NCBI GenBank assembly: GCA_022579005.1
Contig: MU401484.1
Location: 1-64,000, forward strand
Source of the DNA: Poronia punctata
Lineage: Eukaryota > Ascomycota > Sordariomycetes > Xylariales > Xylariaceae
Length of the DNA stretch: 64,000 nucleotides
Direction: 5' to 3'
The notes under the pieces are model-generated. The model was given only the letters and a program-made list of their open reading frames with translations, ran no database searches and was not told the origin of the DNA. The first letter of the stretch is position 1; the number at the start of each line of letters is the position of its first letter. Made by a program: the position numbers and the translations under genes. This document shows positions 44,292 through 56,100 of this stretch, piece by piece.

Positions 44292-46332
44292 TTCCTTATA
44301 GCGTGTTACTATTTAGATCAATAAGGCTTGGTAGCCGGGAGCGTGGGTACATAAGGGGAGTTACCGGAGTTCCTGCCAAAGACATAGATGATATTTTGCA
44401 TAGGTCATAACACGAGGCGTCTTGTTGTTCGATTATACGCGGTATCATGGCATTGGATGAAGTGAGGGTTATTTTAATTAGCCGTCACTCCTTGTCTCAT
44501 ATGAAAGAAGCCAGTATTTTGAATTTACTGAAAACCAAGCAAAAGAGTGCTTCCAGACTGCGACTTGGGAATTCAGTTTCCTACCGCGACGTAGTGCTAG
44601 AAAGTTCCACTCAATTGGGCATTGAGCACAATGGTCTCGGAGTTTTCACCTCGCTACCTACTTTAGGTACCTACTCGGAGAATTTCTTTTGACACGAACC
44701 CAGCCTGACGGGCCAGCAATCTTGGATACGGCCGTTGCCCACTTCACCCTGCCGTGTTTCAATTGCTGTATGTCATAAGTACGTGGATGCAAAGCCACAG
44801 GAGGCCAATGACAAACCCAGCGTCATAGGTCCTCTTATGACTGGATCTAGAAAAGCTGATAGACTCGTCTCGCATCAAACAGGAATCGTCCCGAGGTTGT
44901 CAGTAGACTTTATAGCACAACTAAACCTACCTCCATACTACAGAACATAGCCTACATGTGCATATTTTGCCTTCGTACGAGAAGTAGTCAATCTACTGAG
45001 TAATTGATTGATTAAGAAGCTTAACTAAGTTGACCTCGCTATCTTTTGATGTCAACGGTACGAACCTATGAGGAGGTACCTTATAGGCTATGGGATTTTG
45101 TGACGGTCCCTCCTGAGTCTGCCGCATGGTACCTGGAATACCTAAGGTTAAGGAGTCGCGTTGCACGCTAAAGTAAGGAAAAGCGGAAATCATACACAGG
45201 TTCCTACTACTTGTACGCGGTATGTCATTTAAGAGATCACCATTTTGAGAATTAATATCATTACTTACTCGTACATAAGTGCATATTATAAACCTTCTGT
45301 TGTGTATATATCTTGATGTAAATAGTCGTCACTTATGCTAGCAAAGTCAGGACCTTATAAAATCTTATTAGGACTGATTAATTTAGAGTAGGTAGGAGTA
45401 TAACATCGTCAGCAAAATTGGCTTGCTTGGATATGTAAGTATAAGTAGGTATAATCGCGGGTTATAAAAGTTTGACATCTTAAGCTCTACTGCAATAAGT
45501 GGGCTCAAGGAGGTTAGGAGATATTTTGGTACGTCCTCGTGTATTAGGTGAGTCCAGTTATGTAATAAGTCGTAACACACCAAGGCTTGGCTGTACTTGT
45601 AAGGAAATGTATCTTGAATTGAAGCAACTCTGGGTATGTTCCACACTATCTACTCGTAGCGCCTCCCACTTGTAAATACCCACGTACCTATTCACACTGC
45701 TGGATTATCTCGACGTTAATAAGATGTTTGCTCTTTGACAGTTTGTTGCCAATCATGTCAGGGGCGGTAATACTCTAATAAGTTGTCTTTTTTCTGCCTT
45801 GCGCAAGCCTCCCTTTCGCATTCATTGTCTACCTTGTCCTTTCCGGCGCAGTAATTTCCCCGACGTGTACCTAGACTAGACCAGCAGCGAACTCCAACAA
45901 ACAGTACGCACCCAACATATCGCCCGTCAACCAGAATTGGTGTCTGATGTTGGCAACGCAGAAGATCGTAAGCGTACAAGCCTTTAGTGATGATTTTTAA
46001 ATATCAACAGTACGAAGACTAGAATACCAAGCCGAGCCCACCATCTACACCGACGTAAAACCCCGAATTCGTGTTGCCCATCCGGCTATCATCAATCGTT
46101 TTCCTTCATCATTGCACTACCCGAGGGGTCGGGCTGCCATAGATTGCCAAATGGGCGGCGAAATGGATTTCTACGAGATATTGGGTTCCGGATTATGCTA
46201 GAATTGCTGGTGTCAAACAGAACGTAAGTCGGGATAGTGATGTGCCGGATTACTTCTTAGTCCATCATGGTTGACGATGCGCCTCAGAACCCCAATTAAC
46301 GCGACGTGCGTTCCGCCCCAGCCATTGCCGCA
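44292..46332. other. Intergenic region with no supportable gene
   Basis: Sequence between two plus-strand genes. Only short frames occur, without recognisable domains. TACTCGTA motifs lie at 45266-45273 and 45651-45658. A short upstream ATG at 46267 precedes the FMP27 start and may act as an upstream reading frame. Confidence 0.6.
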
Positions 46333-49300
46333 ATGGCGCTCCTCAATCCGACCTTTCTCTTCGGTGTCTTCGTCCTCCTATACCTATCATCCTTCGTCCT
46401 TTTCGCCGTCATTCGTATTCTTACCGGGATATCCATACAACGGATTGGCTACTTCTCGCTGCGCCGCTTAGCATTTACTCCGAGGGATGGGATCAAACTC
46501 GAAATCCGCGGGCTCGGCCTGCACCTCCATCGTCCGACTTTCTCCCAGCCCACCTGGCTCAGTATTGTTGTCAGTGAATTTGCTGTGACGGTAGATATCA
46601 AAGAGCTAGAAGGCCAGAAACCGAACGCGTCCATAACCAGCGAGAGCGATAAAGGCACAGGTCAGGGGGTACCGGAGGGTCCGGAGAGTCCGAGCGGACG
46701 GCCCGCTGCGGCGCGTGAAAAACTGTCTCCCAGGCAGAAGGCTTCTGAACCTCCTCGGAGCGCAACCTGGACCCAGTTGACCAGAGTCAAAGACCGGCTG
46801 AAGAAGCTACATAGGAATGTCCGCTGGCTACGGATGGTCGACATTGTCGCGACAGATTCGACGGTCCACGTGCTAGACGTTGGCAAGATCCAGTGCGGTA
46901 GCTTTACCATCGGCTTGGATACAAGGCACCGTCTTGTGGATCGCGCGCGGTTCTTCTTCCAATCCAAAGCCGAAAAAAGACGCCAAAAGCAACCGGCCGA
47001 GTGGATCGTAACATTGAAAAGCGTCCTCTTTACAGCCACAGGCAGTGAGGCTATCGAGGTTCTTGATAGCGCCACTCTGAACATCCATGGATTTCTCTAT
47101 ACGAATATGGACGGCCTTCGAGATGCAGCTATCGCGTTAAAGTTGGGCCGAGTACATATACCGTATGATGACATCCGGCTCTCCGTAGATAGGTCCAAGA
47201 ACTTACGACGGCGGCATATGAGCTTTCCTAGACAGGCGCACTCTATTAAGATCTCGGTGGACCAGGTGATTCAAGAAGTCGAGGAGCCCGGCAGCGCGGA
47301 TTCAGACTTGTTGATGCAAGCCGTGTCTGATTCCAAGGAATTTGTGAGCTCAATTCTGCGTGGCATCAAAGAAGTACAGTTCGCAGTGAGCTTCGTCTCC
47401 CTTACGAAGAAGGTGCAGACGGTGCAAACAACCGGGTCTGCTCTGCTACTCAATGCTTCGATGAAGGAGGTGGGTATCGATTTGCACAGGCTAGATCCCA
47501 AGTCTCCGGCACATCGGATGTATTTCCCCTCGAATGCAATCGCACACGAGGCTCTGGCAGCGGCACTGTCCATCTCTGTCGGTCTGGACGACGGCCACGG
47601 TAAACCGGAGAGGGTGGTTTATATACCAATGGCTACCACGACGGTAAAGACGACATTGCCTTCGAAGACTATGGAGTTATCGGAAATAAAGAGCGCGGAA
47701 GAGAAGAATGCAAATATCTTTTTGGCCAACTCTGTTGTGACATCACCTTGTGTCGACTTGGACCCAAAGCACCTCCCGGTGATTTTGGCCCTCTTGCAGT
47801 CTAAGCCGAAACCAGCCCAGGTGCGCCCTCGGCAGAGGCATATGGTTATCTCGCGGTTCCTCCCCAAGGCGAATATAAAGTTCTCCATGCACGAGCCGGT
47901 GATAAGGATTGCGTTGCCGCCTGTGCAGAGAACAGATGATCCCGACGACTTTGACCTCATCATCTCCTCGATTTCGTCCATCTCTCTTGACGCCGAATCT
48001 CTCCACTCTGCTGTCGAAGACCTACATTACTCGTTGGTCTCTTCGGTGCGGATACAAACCCACAATCTCTACTACCAGACCGCCCAAGGTAGCCGTTTCG
48101 ACCTCATCGATACCGAGTCCTTTGACTTGAAGGTGCATTTGTCTGCAGCGCCCGACGTTCATGTTGTAGCGAATGGACACCTACAGACCCTTGCGATTCG
48201 AATGACCCGACCAGAGATTACCAAGGGTATCCGTCAAATCATCCGCCAGCTCAAACTCAAGGTGGAGCCCGACAAGCGCGCTGGTTCGAAGACGTCGAGG
48301 TCACAAAACATGCTGCGAGCCTTGCCGGAGTGGCTCTTGCATTTCTCGGTCCAGGTAAATGATTTCAGTGCTGAAATCACTGGAGTCGACGACGACTTCC
48401 CAGGGACTACGCGCGGCATCATTCTCCATATGGACACCTGGACTGCCGAATATCGGGCTCAGCGGATGGACCACGTAAGGCATCGGCCGCTTTCCAGAAG
48501 GCGGACGGCGAGTCGTTCGCTTGTTCCGGACCCTGAACTGCTGAATTCCCTTTCCGCCCCATCTTCCCCTCGCAAGAAACAGCAGCATGATGGCGACGGT
48601 CGGCGGATTGCAATACACACCAGGGGACTGGAAGCTTTCGTGATTGAAGCGCCAGAGAAATGGGAGGTTGAGCCATTCATTCACATGCCTCGATTCGAGA
48701 TTGCCTTTTCTACTCATAGCGATTCGCATACCCCTATACTTCATATACAATCTCACCTTCGGACTTTACTTGTTCAGTACTCACTCTTTCGCCACTACTC
48801 TGTGGGGGTCGCAATCATGGTATTGCGAAGGGCATTCGCGAAAGATGCGGAGCGGATGGCGTCCGCGAGTGAACAACCTGATCAGCGGCCCTCTACTACA
48901 CTGTTGAGCCCCGAGTCGCCTCTATCGGGTGGCGCAACCGCGTTCTCGAGGCCGTACAAGGATATGATAACGGCCGACTGCAAAGCTGCTTTGATCCAAA
49001 TCAAAGCAGAAATGCCGGCCGATCCGCCAGTGATGTTGCAAATATACCACATGGAGGCGGGTCGTCACCGATGGTCGCCTATATTCTTTTCTTCCAAGAT
49101 GATTCGTCTTTATGCCGGTGCGCCCAGGATGCAAGGTGTCTGGGCTCGCGTGGCAAGTATCAAGTCGTTACGGCTTGATTACAGAGAATCGCGAAAGAAG
49201 ATGTCGAATGGTAGTTTCCAGGATGACAAGATGTTTGACGTGGTGATGGAGGCTATCAGGCTCGCAGTACCACATGAGCTCGTTATCAATAAGGTCTCAG

Positions 49301-52300
49301 ACAACTTGATCAATGTCATCAAAGCAAGCCAGCAGCTTCACCATCGCTTCAGGACTGGGACTAATGAGTACATCCTCGACAAAGCTCCGGAAAAGGCCAA
49401 GAACGTGCCCAAGATCTCTATAAGAGCCCGCAACCTGATGTTTGAACTCGAGGATGGCGCTTTTGAGTGGAAACTAGGCGTGATATATCGAGCAGGCCGT
49501 GTGGAGCAGCAACAGCGGATTGCCCGAGAGGATGCGTTCCGTGTCAAGGTGAAGAAAATACAAGACGAGGAAATGAAGAGAGAGTCGAACCGTTTCCGTA
49601 ACCGGTCGGCAATCCCACGTGGCCGAGGCGTGAGTGCGAGCCGGTGGGGCCGCAGCAAGAGCGAGGACCGCTTGACGCCCCATGGTAGGGACACGCGGTC
49701 CCGCAGCGAGACTCCGCGAAGCCGAAATCCCCGCTACGACCCGGAAGGTATTCGCGACATGACCGGTAGTGCACATATCACCATCCAAGAAGCAAGAAAC
49801 AGATTGAATGAGCATAATGCACAAAGCTGGAAGAAGCGCATAGACCGTCATTACCTCAATGCACGGGAGGGGATGCGAGAGCTCCGCAGCCTGTTTTGGG
49901 GCAGCGATCATGTTCCTGATGACATGGAGGATACCGAGAGGATTCTCGAGGTACCACAGCGGCCAGCCCTCATGGCCACGACCATCCACGAACTCCATGT
50001 CTTGATCGATAAACCGTCCTTTCCGTTGCAGAAGCTTCCCGACTTTCTCCACCAGGTTGGCAAAGGCATGCCGAGAGACATGCAGTACTCTCTCCTTATA
50101 CCGATGAATATCCAGATTACGATGGACGAGGCCAAGGTAACATTGCGGGACTATCCCCTTCCCTTGCTTCACGTTCCTGCATTGAGGGCCGGTCAGTCAT
50201 CGAAACTGGCAGCATTATCACTCAAGACGGATTTCGTCATTGCAGAAGAGTACCGGGGTCATGAATCGTCTCGAAAGATTCGGGTCCAAATCACGCCCCC
50301 GAGCAACCTAGAGCCCGGTATGCCGAACGGAAGTTTTGCCATCGATGTACGGAGGACTATCGGACCGGTCAAGTCATACTCGGATATATATGTGGACCTC
50401 AATACCGCCAATTCGACGAGGATCACATGGGGCCCTTCATACCAACCGGCCATTCAAGATATGATGATGGTGATTGAATCCTTCACCAAGCCGCAGCTCG
50501 ACCTCTCTGAACGGGTCGGGTTCTGGGACAAGATCCGGCTAAATCTTCACTCTCGGGTCCGAGTTGCCTGGAGAGGGGAGGGTGACGTGCACCTTGCTCT
50601 CAAGGGGTCTCGGGACCCTTACGCCGTCATCGGTAACGGCGCAGGTTTTGTCATGTGCTGGCGCAACAATGTGAAGTGGAACGTTCACACAGACGACGAC
50701 CCCAAGAAGTTTATGACTGTGGACAGTGGCGAGTATGTCCTGGCCGTGCCCGACTTTAGCCACCATGTGCGGGGAGACGCTCGAGGCATGGACGAGACCA
50801 ACAGCACCACCAGCGACACTAGCTATAGGTCCGGTATAGCGTTCAAAAAGGTCATCATGAAGTTGTCAGGCAATGTCCAGTGGATGGCCGGTCTCGTCTT
50901 CGAGCGTGCTATCGAAGGCGGAAAACGGGACTTCAGCTTCAGGCCACATTATGACGTGATTTTGAAGGCGCCGGGGTATAGCAAACCGCACAATGGCACC
51001 ACAACCTACGATGCCTTCCGTGGTTTCAGAAGCCAGCACATCCATTTATCCATTGCCGTGAGGGCACCGATCAATCGTGACTGGGCATCCTCCGAGATGC
51101 AACCATCCACGCAGAGCTACAACACTGTTCATCTGACACCAAGGTTCTTCACCCACTTTTTCGCATGGTGGTCGCTTTTCAGCGGGCCAATGTCACTCCC
51201 TATCCGGCAAGGTTCTCTTTGGCCGGGCAGGGAGAAGAACAGCAAGAAATTCGGCAGGCACCTCGGCACGATCAAGTATAATATACTTCTCGCCCCGCTC
51301 TTCCTCAGTCATATATACAAACACAAAGATGCAGAAGATTATTCCGAGAACGACGTGTCGGCAACCGGCATCAAGGTGAGGTTCGATAGCTTCATGCTTG
51401 ACATCCACCAGCGCCGCGAAGAATTTAACACGAGAGACGTCGGCACCAAGTCGGGAAAAGCCAATAGTCGGACGACGGGGATGAAGATCCACGCTGCTCA
51501 GCTTGATCTGTTGTCTGCCGACGTGCGGGCTGTCTCTGCTAGTATCAAGGGCACCGCCACCGAGGCAGTCAAGAGAAACTCTGTCACAGCGTTGCTTGCC
51601 CAACAGGACTCGGAGGATCCTGTCGATCTTTCTCACTTTACAATACCTGACCGCGACTACAGCTGGATCGACATGGATGACTTTGTCGAACTCGACTGGA
51701 TTCTGCCGTCGGAGCCAAACCCGGACACCAAGATTTTACCCCTTGCTTTCTCCCCACGCGTCACCTACTTCCGTCAAACCGACATTGGCGGCACCATCGA
51801 CGGGGATCCCGACCGCACCAGTCCTTTCGGCGCTGAACCCAGCCATTTTTGCATCATGAGCCACGATGACGACCCGAGAAGAGTGCAGTCTCGTCTTATC
51901 CAGTCCCGCCTAGACCAGCTAGACAGCCAGATAGTCAACAACATACGCAACGTGGCCGATGCCGAGGTGCGCATGGTCAGGACAGATGATCCCGAAGTCC
52001 GAGCCGAGTACGAAAGCTTAAACAGGCACACCAGTGTTCTTCGGGATAAGCATTCCTTCATGGAATCCATGCTACATCAGATGGCCTACAAGATCAACAC
52101 CAGCGAGAAACAGGCGGATTCGCAAGACGAAGATGGCGAGGAAAGCGGAGAGGGGAAAAACAAGGGCTCGCCGGGAGCCGAGTTTGCCAGCGACTTCAAA
52201 AACAGGTTTGTTGTTCACAACATGCAACTCAAGTGGAATAATCTGTTGCGGAACATTATTTTACGCTACAGCCACCAAGTCAGCCAACGACGCGGCTTCG

Positions 52301-55131
52301 TCTATTATCTATCCCGGCCCGCAGTCAAGTTCATCCTCGACATTGTAGATGAGCAGTCGAAAGCGAAGCAGAACAACAAGGCAAAGGCCCCGGCGGCTGC
52401 TTCAAACGACGGACGGCCGACGAAAAGCTCCGGTCCAGACGAGGAGATACACGAGGATATAGAGTACCGCATCAAACAGATTCTCAAAGACGGCCGGAAA
52501 TACGTAAATGCCGACAAGCCCGGCCCATCCGAGGCAACGGTCAATGCGAACATGGAAGACATAATTAGCGGTATTGCCGAGGATTTCGCGCCCCAAAACA
52601 GCTTTCATGTTCGTCTTATCGCTCCACAGATTCAACTTCAGAGTGACAAGAACAAGAAGCACGTCATATTGGTGACGGCCAAGGGAATGGAACTCAAGGT
52701 GGTCGAGGTCATGGAGAAGGCCAGATTATCCGACCCGGTCAGCGGTCTAGTACAGCGACGCTTCCTCCTCCGCATGGACAGTGCGCAGTTCTTTGTCACG
52801 CATCAGAAATGGTTCTCACGCCAGGTCCTCTCAATGTATTCGGGGAATAGGTACGGGACGCCGGTCGGCTCATCCTGGCCACCGTGGGTGCCCATGGAGG
52901 TCATGTTCGACTTCCAGGCAGACCCGTTCGGTTTCAAACGTATCGTGCAAAAGACGTCGGCATTGTTGAGATACGACAAATTCAACACGCTCCGACTGAA
53001 GTACAATGACGAGGTCAACGACGTCGAAAACGTCAACCCATCCCTGGACGGTACGGAAAGCAGGATGGATAACCTGTGGGTCGAATTCCCCCAGGCCCGA
53101 GCGCTCTGCAACTCGTCTCAGTATTATGCCATGTATGTCATAGTCCTCGACCTTCTTCTCTATAGCGAACCGCTGGAGAAAACAAGGAGTGAGCGATTGG
53201 AGAAGATCATGCTGGCATCCGACTTTAGCGACCTCCGGGGGACGCCTGAAATGGTCATCAAGCTGCAAGAGCGCATTCGAAACCTCGAGGAGATCAAGAG
53301 TCGCTTCCAGATTCACGCCAAACACTTGGACAGGAAAGGCTGGGAAGATCGACTGGTGTTGGAACGGGACCTTGCAGCCAACGAGGATGAGCTGTTTTTC
53401 GTAATGAAGGCCATCACGTCATCGCAGCGGAAATACGACAGCTCGCTGCAGAGCAACGCTCTTCTGAAATGGACCATCTCCGCCAAGGAGATAGTCTGGC
53501 ATCTGATCCAGGACAACAACGAGCCCTTGGTTGAACTTCAGCTCAAGGATGTCGAGTATGATCGAACAGATAACTCGGACGGTTCGCACATCAACGTGAT
53601 GCAGGTTGGCAAAATACTCGGCCTGAACCTGATGCCCAATGCGATCTATCCAGAAATGATCGCGCCCTACTTCGAAGATGAAAAGGGCCGGCAGGCAGAC
53701 TTGAAGGACAAGAAGATGGTCCGCGTCTTCTTCCGCATGCTGGAAGCCATCGCTGGTATACCTGTGATGGACCACTTTGAAATCAACTTGTTCCCGATGA
53801 AGATCCAGCTGGAGCGTGAAGTGGGCAAGAAGCTATTCGAGTACATATTTCCGGAAATGGAAGCAGGCCAGGCTGCCAGTCCGGCTGGGTTGGCCACGAT
53901 GCCCTCCATTACAACTACAGACGATGCCGGCGATGCAGTGGATACTCTGATGGACGACTCGGCGTCGGCGTCTGGAAGATTCGGCTCGGCCAGCTCTGAT
54001 AAGGATTCGCCCTTTAGCACACGAGCTGGTTCGCTGGAGCTCCGTCTCCGTCCGACTTTGACTCTCGATTCCCGTATGCCCCGAGATGACGGCAGTTCCA
54101 ACCCCAAGGCTGTGAGCATCCACTCGGGCGAGGGCAGCCAAGTGTTCCGGCTTCTTGGTGGAAGGACGGCAGGTAAGAAGCCGTCGTACGAGTCCCTGCG
54201 ATCGATACCGAAACCTGGAATTGGGCGGGCCTCGACAGTATCTTCGAACAGCGAGATGAAAAAGGGAACACGCTTCGGTCTCGCAAAGAAGTCGGGCGCT
54301 GCAGAGGTGGAGCCTTCGGACGATCTATCCAAGATGATGACGCGCGCCTCGAGCTACATGACATTTGCCTATATCAAGATGCCGTCCGTCGTGCTCTGCC
54401 TAAGCTACAAAGGTAAAGGCGAGCGTAATCTCGAGGACGTGCACGACTTTGTCTTCAGACTCCCCGCGATCGAGCATCGGAACAAGACCTGGTCCAACCT
54501 CGACCTGGCCATGAACGTGAAGAACCATGTGATAAGGGCACTGATCTCTCACACGGGCGCTATCATCAGCAATAAGTTTAGTAAGCACCGGCCAAGCACG
54601 GCCCAACAAAGTAAGCTTCGGGAGCTGGCTACGAGTAGCGTCTTGCTCGCCACGCCAGCCTTGGCCAACGCTGGCGACAATAGCGACGATTCAGCAAGCC
54701 TTCTCGGCATCAGCTCCGTCGACTATTCCCGCTCTCCACCAAGGAGCCTAAAGGACTCGCAATCGGGCAGCTCCATCCTCCAACGATCAAACAGTAGGAG
54801 CTCTTCAGTCGCATCTTCCTACTCGTATAGCAATAGCAGGAGCGGAAGCCACTCGCGAAGTGGCCAGGGTACCCCGAGCTTCATGATGATGACACCGGGA
54901 ACCCGTCCAATAACCGGTCTTGGGATCGACACGGGCCGACCCAAGTCGAGTAACAACAATCTCCAGGCGGAACCTGTGCGGCCGAGCACTAGCGGGAGTA
55001 GCATAATAGGTGGCGGCCCGGAAAGACGGAAGCCGGGCGGCCTCGGGTTCAAAAATAAGATGAAAGCCTTGACACGCCGCCGCACGGATCGGGAAGGCAG
55101 TGATCCAAAGAATGAGGAGCTAGATGACTAG
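46333..55131 (+). CDS. FMP27/SABRE/BLTP2-type bridge-like lipid transfer protein
   Basis: Very large protein (2932 aa) in a single exon. The family forms long hydrophobic grooves that move lipids at endoplasmic reticulum contact sites, often with the plasma membrane. The N-terminus has one membrane segment (LLNPTFLFGVFVLLYLSSFV, about residues 3-35), followed by repeating beta-groove sequence. Two name-giving family motifs are intact: GFWDK at 1396-1400 and WPPW at 2182-2185. A basic, Arg/Ser-rich insert lies near 1085-1140 (GVSASRWGRSKSEDR). A charged linker lies near 1915-1950. The last 350 residues are Ser-rich and end in a Lys/Arg-rich tail (GLGFKNKMKALTRRRTDREG) that could bind membrane. 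The start is the first ATG; an in-frame GTG nine codons earlier is not needed. Yeast FMP27 is about 2628 aa, so this form is somewhat longer. Lipid transfer is known for the family, not shown here. Confidence 0.95.
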   Translation: MALLNPTFLFGVFVLLYLSSFVLFAVIRILTGISIQRIGYFSLRRLAFTPRDGIKLEIRGLGLHLHRPTFSQPTWLSIVVSEFAVTVDIKELEGQKPNASITSESDKGTGQGVPEGPESPSGRPAAAREKLSPRQKASEPPRSATWTQLTRVKDRLKKLHRNVRWLRMVDIVATDSTVHVLDVGKIQCGSFTIGLDTRHRLVDRARFFFQSKAEKRRQKQPAEWIVTLKSVLFTATGSEAIEVLDSATLNIHGFLYTNMDGLRDAAIALKLGRVHIPYDDIRLSVDRSKNLRRRHMSFPRQAHSIKISVDQVIQEVEEPGSADSDLLMQAVSDSKEFVSSILRGIKEVQFAVSFVSLTKKVQTVQTTGSALLLNASMKEVGIDLHRLDPKSPAHRMYFPSNAIAHEALAAALSISVGLDDGHGKPERVVYIPMATTTVKTTLPSKTMELSEIKSAEEKNANIFLANSVVTSPCVDLDPKHLPVILALLQSKPKPAQVRPRQRHMVISRFLPKANIKFSMHEPVIRIALPPVQRTDDPDDFDLIISSISSISLDAESLHSAVEDLHYSLVSSVRIQTHNLYYQTAQGSRFDLIDTESFDLKVHLSAAPDVHVVANGHLQTLAIRMTRPEITKGIRQIIRQLKLKVEPDKRAGSKTSRSQNMLRALPEWLLHFSVQVNDFSAEITGVDDDFPGTTRGIILHMDTWTAEYRAQRMDHVRHRPLSRRRTASRSLVPDPELLNSLSAPSSPRKKQQHDGDGRRIAIHTRGLEAFVIEAPEKWEVEPFIHMPRFEIAFSTHSDSHTPILHIQSHLRTLLVQYSLFRHYSVGVAIMVLRRAFAKDAERMASASEQPDQRPSTTLLSPESPLSGGATAFSRPYKDMITADCKAALIQIKAEMPADPPVMLQIYHMEAGRHRWSPIFFSSKMIRLYAGAPRMQGVWARVASIKSLRLDYRESRKKMSNGSFQDDKMFDVVMEAIRLAVPHELVINKVSDNLINVIKASQQLHHRFRTGTNEYILDKAPEKAKNVPKISIRARNLMFELEDGAFEWKLGVIYRAGRVEQQQRIAREDAFRVKVKKIQDEEMKRESNRFRNRSAIPRGRGVSASRWGRSKSEDRLTPHGRDTRSRSETPRSRNPRYDPEGIRDMTGSAHITIQEARNRLNEHNAQSWKKRIDRHYLNAREGMRELRSLFWGSDHVPDDMEDTERILEVPQRPALMATTIHELHVLIDKPSFPLQKLPDFLHQVGKGMPRDMQYSLLIPMNIQITMDEAKVTLRDYPLPLLHVPALRAGQSSKLAALSLKTDFVIAEEYRGHESSRKIRVQITPPSNLEPGMPNGSFAIDVRRTIGPVKSYSDIYVDLNTANSTRITWGPSYQPAIQDMMMVIESFTKPQLDLSERVGFWDKIRLNLHSRVRVAWRGEGDVHLALKGSRDPYAVIGNGAGFVMCWRNNVKWNVHTDDDPKKFMTVDSGEYVLAVPDFSHHVRGDARGMDETNSTTSDTSYRSGIAFKKVIMKLSGNVQWMAGLVFERAIEGGKRDFSFRPHYDVILKAPGYSKPHNGTTTYDAFRGFRSQHIHLSIAVRAPINRDWASSEMQPSTQSYNTVHLTPRFFTHFFAWWSLFSGPMSLPIRQGSLWPGREKNSKKFGRHLGTIKYNILLAPLFLSHIYKHKDAEDYSENDVSATGIKVRFDSFMLDIHQRREEFNTRDVGTKSGKANSRTTGMKIHAAQLDLLSADVRAVSASIKGTATEAVKRNSVTALLAQQDSEDPVDLSHFTIPDRDYSWIDMDDFVELDWILPSEPNPDTKILPLAFSPRVTYFRQTDIGGTIDGDPDRTSPFGAEPSHFCIMSHDDDPRRVQSRLIQSRLDQLDSQIVNNIRNVADAEVRMVRTDDPEVRAEYESLNRHTSVLRDKHSFMESMLHQMAYKINTSEKQADSQDEDGEESGEGKNKGSPGAEFASDFKNRFVVHNMQLKWNNLLRNIILRYSHQVSQRRGFVYYLSRPAVKFILDIVDEQSKAKQNNKAKAPAAASNDGRPTKSSGPDEEIHEDIEYRIKQILKDGRKYVNADKPGPSEATVNANMEDIISGIAEDFAPQNSFHVRLIAPQIQLQSDKNKKHVILVTAKGMELKVVEVMEKARLSDPVSGLVQRRFLLRMDSAQFFVTHQKWFSRQVLSMYSGNRYGTPVGSSWPPWVPMEVMFDFQADPFGFKRIVQKTSALLRYDKFNTLRLKYNDEVNDVENVNPSLDGTESRMDNLWVEFPQARALCNSSQYYAMYVIVLDLLLYSEPLEKTRSERLEKIMLASDFSDLRGTPEMVIKLQERIRNLEEIKSRFQIHAKHLDRKGWEDRLVLERDLAANEDELFFVMKAITSSQRKYDSSLQSNALLKWTISAKEIVWHLIQDNNEPLVELQLKDVEYDRTDNSDGSHINVMQVGKILGLNLMPNAIYPEMIAPYFEDEKGRQADLKDKKMVRVFFRMLEAIAGIPVMDHFEINLFPMKIQLEREVGKKLFEYIFPEMEAGQAASPAGLATMPSITTTDDAGDAVDTLMDDSASASGRFGSASSDKDSPFSTRAGSLELRLRPTLTLDSRMPRDDGSSNPKAVSIHSGEGSQVFRLLGGRTAGKKPSYESLRSIPKPGIGRASTVSSNSEMKKGTRFGLAKKSGAAEVEPSDDLSKMMTRASSYMTFAYIKMPSVVLCLSYKGKGERNLEDVHDFVFRLPAIEHRNKTWSNLDLAMNVKNHVIRALISHTGAIISNKFSKHRPSTAQQSKLRELATSSVLLATPALANAGDNSDDSASLLGISSVDYSRSPPRSLKDSQSGSSILQRSNSRSSSVASSYSYSNSRSGSHSRSGQGTPSFMMMTPGTRPITGLGIDTGRPKSSNNNLQAEPVRPSTSGSSIIGGGPERRKPGGLGFKNKMKALTRRRTDREGSDPKNEELDD

Positions 55132-56015
55132 TCTTCCAGCATATTCTCCCAGTGGGAACCCCCCTTTTTCGTCCCCATCTTCACTTTTCTCTTTTTCTAT
55201 ACATACATACGACAGGACAGTGCCACATTTCGGTTGGTGCGGCAAGAGCCTGACAGGGTTGACCACAATGCATTGGGTTGGAGTCGACAGGACGGTTACA
55301 GTCGTTTTTATTCTTTGCTTATTATCATGTCAACTCGCTTCGGGTTTTTCTTTTCCCCTTCTACTTTTGGTTATACTTTAATACCCCAGCCATTTGTAAA
55401 TTCGTCCTTTAATAAGAGGATGACACGCATATAGAATAGGGACAAAGAGTCGCCCAATACAGATACCATTTTTCTGTGTATTTTATAATACCTGTCCAGC
55501 AAAACTGTTTGATTGTTCCTATCGTTACGAAAAGAGGCTTTTGTATAGTACCTATGTATAGTGCTGTAGAGTATTGTAAGTTGAGCATAGGGTAGGGTTA
55601 AGGCCGGTTAGGTTGTAAGATATAGAACATAAATAGTTCAAGGTGTATCCTTTGGCTTGTAGTAAGTATCAATATCAATGCTTGACCGCCGTTCCTAAAA
55701 CTGGAAGTAAATATTACTCCCTCCTCCTTAACTCCTGTTAGCATATAGCAACGGCCTATATTTTATTTCGTTTCATTACATTTATTTGTAGGAGTTAAAC
55801 GGCAGGTCCTTAACACATATTTAAATATTTTAGACAGTCTTATTTGTAATCAAGCATCTAACTTAATCGTAAAGCAGTAAACAGCGTCTAACCTATAATT
55901 AAATCAGAACAACTACTTGCTTTGCTTTTCTATCTACCGTAGGCTTTAAAAAGACAAACAACAACCAGGGTGCATTGTTTGTCAAGAAGATTTAAGAAAG
56001 AAAAAAAAATGGTAA
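55132..56015. other. Intergenic region downstream of FMP27
   Basis: Presumed FMP27 3' UTR followed by moderately AT-rich sequence (about 55600-55960). No gene is seen. Confidence 0.6.
56001..56009 (-). terminator. Pol III terminator of the first tRNA-Asp gene
   Basis: On the minus strand a run of nine T begins 7 nt after the tRNA 3' end, a typical RNA polymerase III stop. Confidence 0.8.
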
Positions 56016-56100
56016 CTCTCGATCGGGGAATCGAACCCCGGCCACCTGCGCATTGCAAACTGATGACAAGCAGGTATCCTGACCACTAGACCAATCAAGA
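56016..56100 (-). tRNA. tRNA-Asp (anticodon GTC) with 13-nt intron
   Basis: The mature 72-nt sequence folds as a cloverleaf: acceptor arm TCTTGAT / ATCGAGA with one T-G wobble, anticodon arm CCTGC-TTGTCAC-GCAGG, T arm CGGGG-TTCGATT-CCCCG, discriminator G as expected for tRNA-Asp. The GTC anticodon is at 56065-56067. A 13-nt intron (56051-56063) sits at the canonical place, one base 3' of the anticodon. The internal B box GGTTCGATTCC is intact. Confidence 0.95.

Noticed and set aside
46306..46332. GTG codon nine codons upstream as start of the FMP27-type protein
   Set aside because: Nuclear genes use ATG, and the ATG at 46333 directly precedes the conserved membrane segment.
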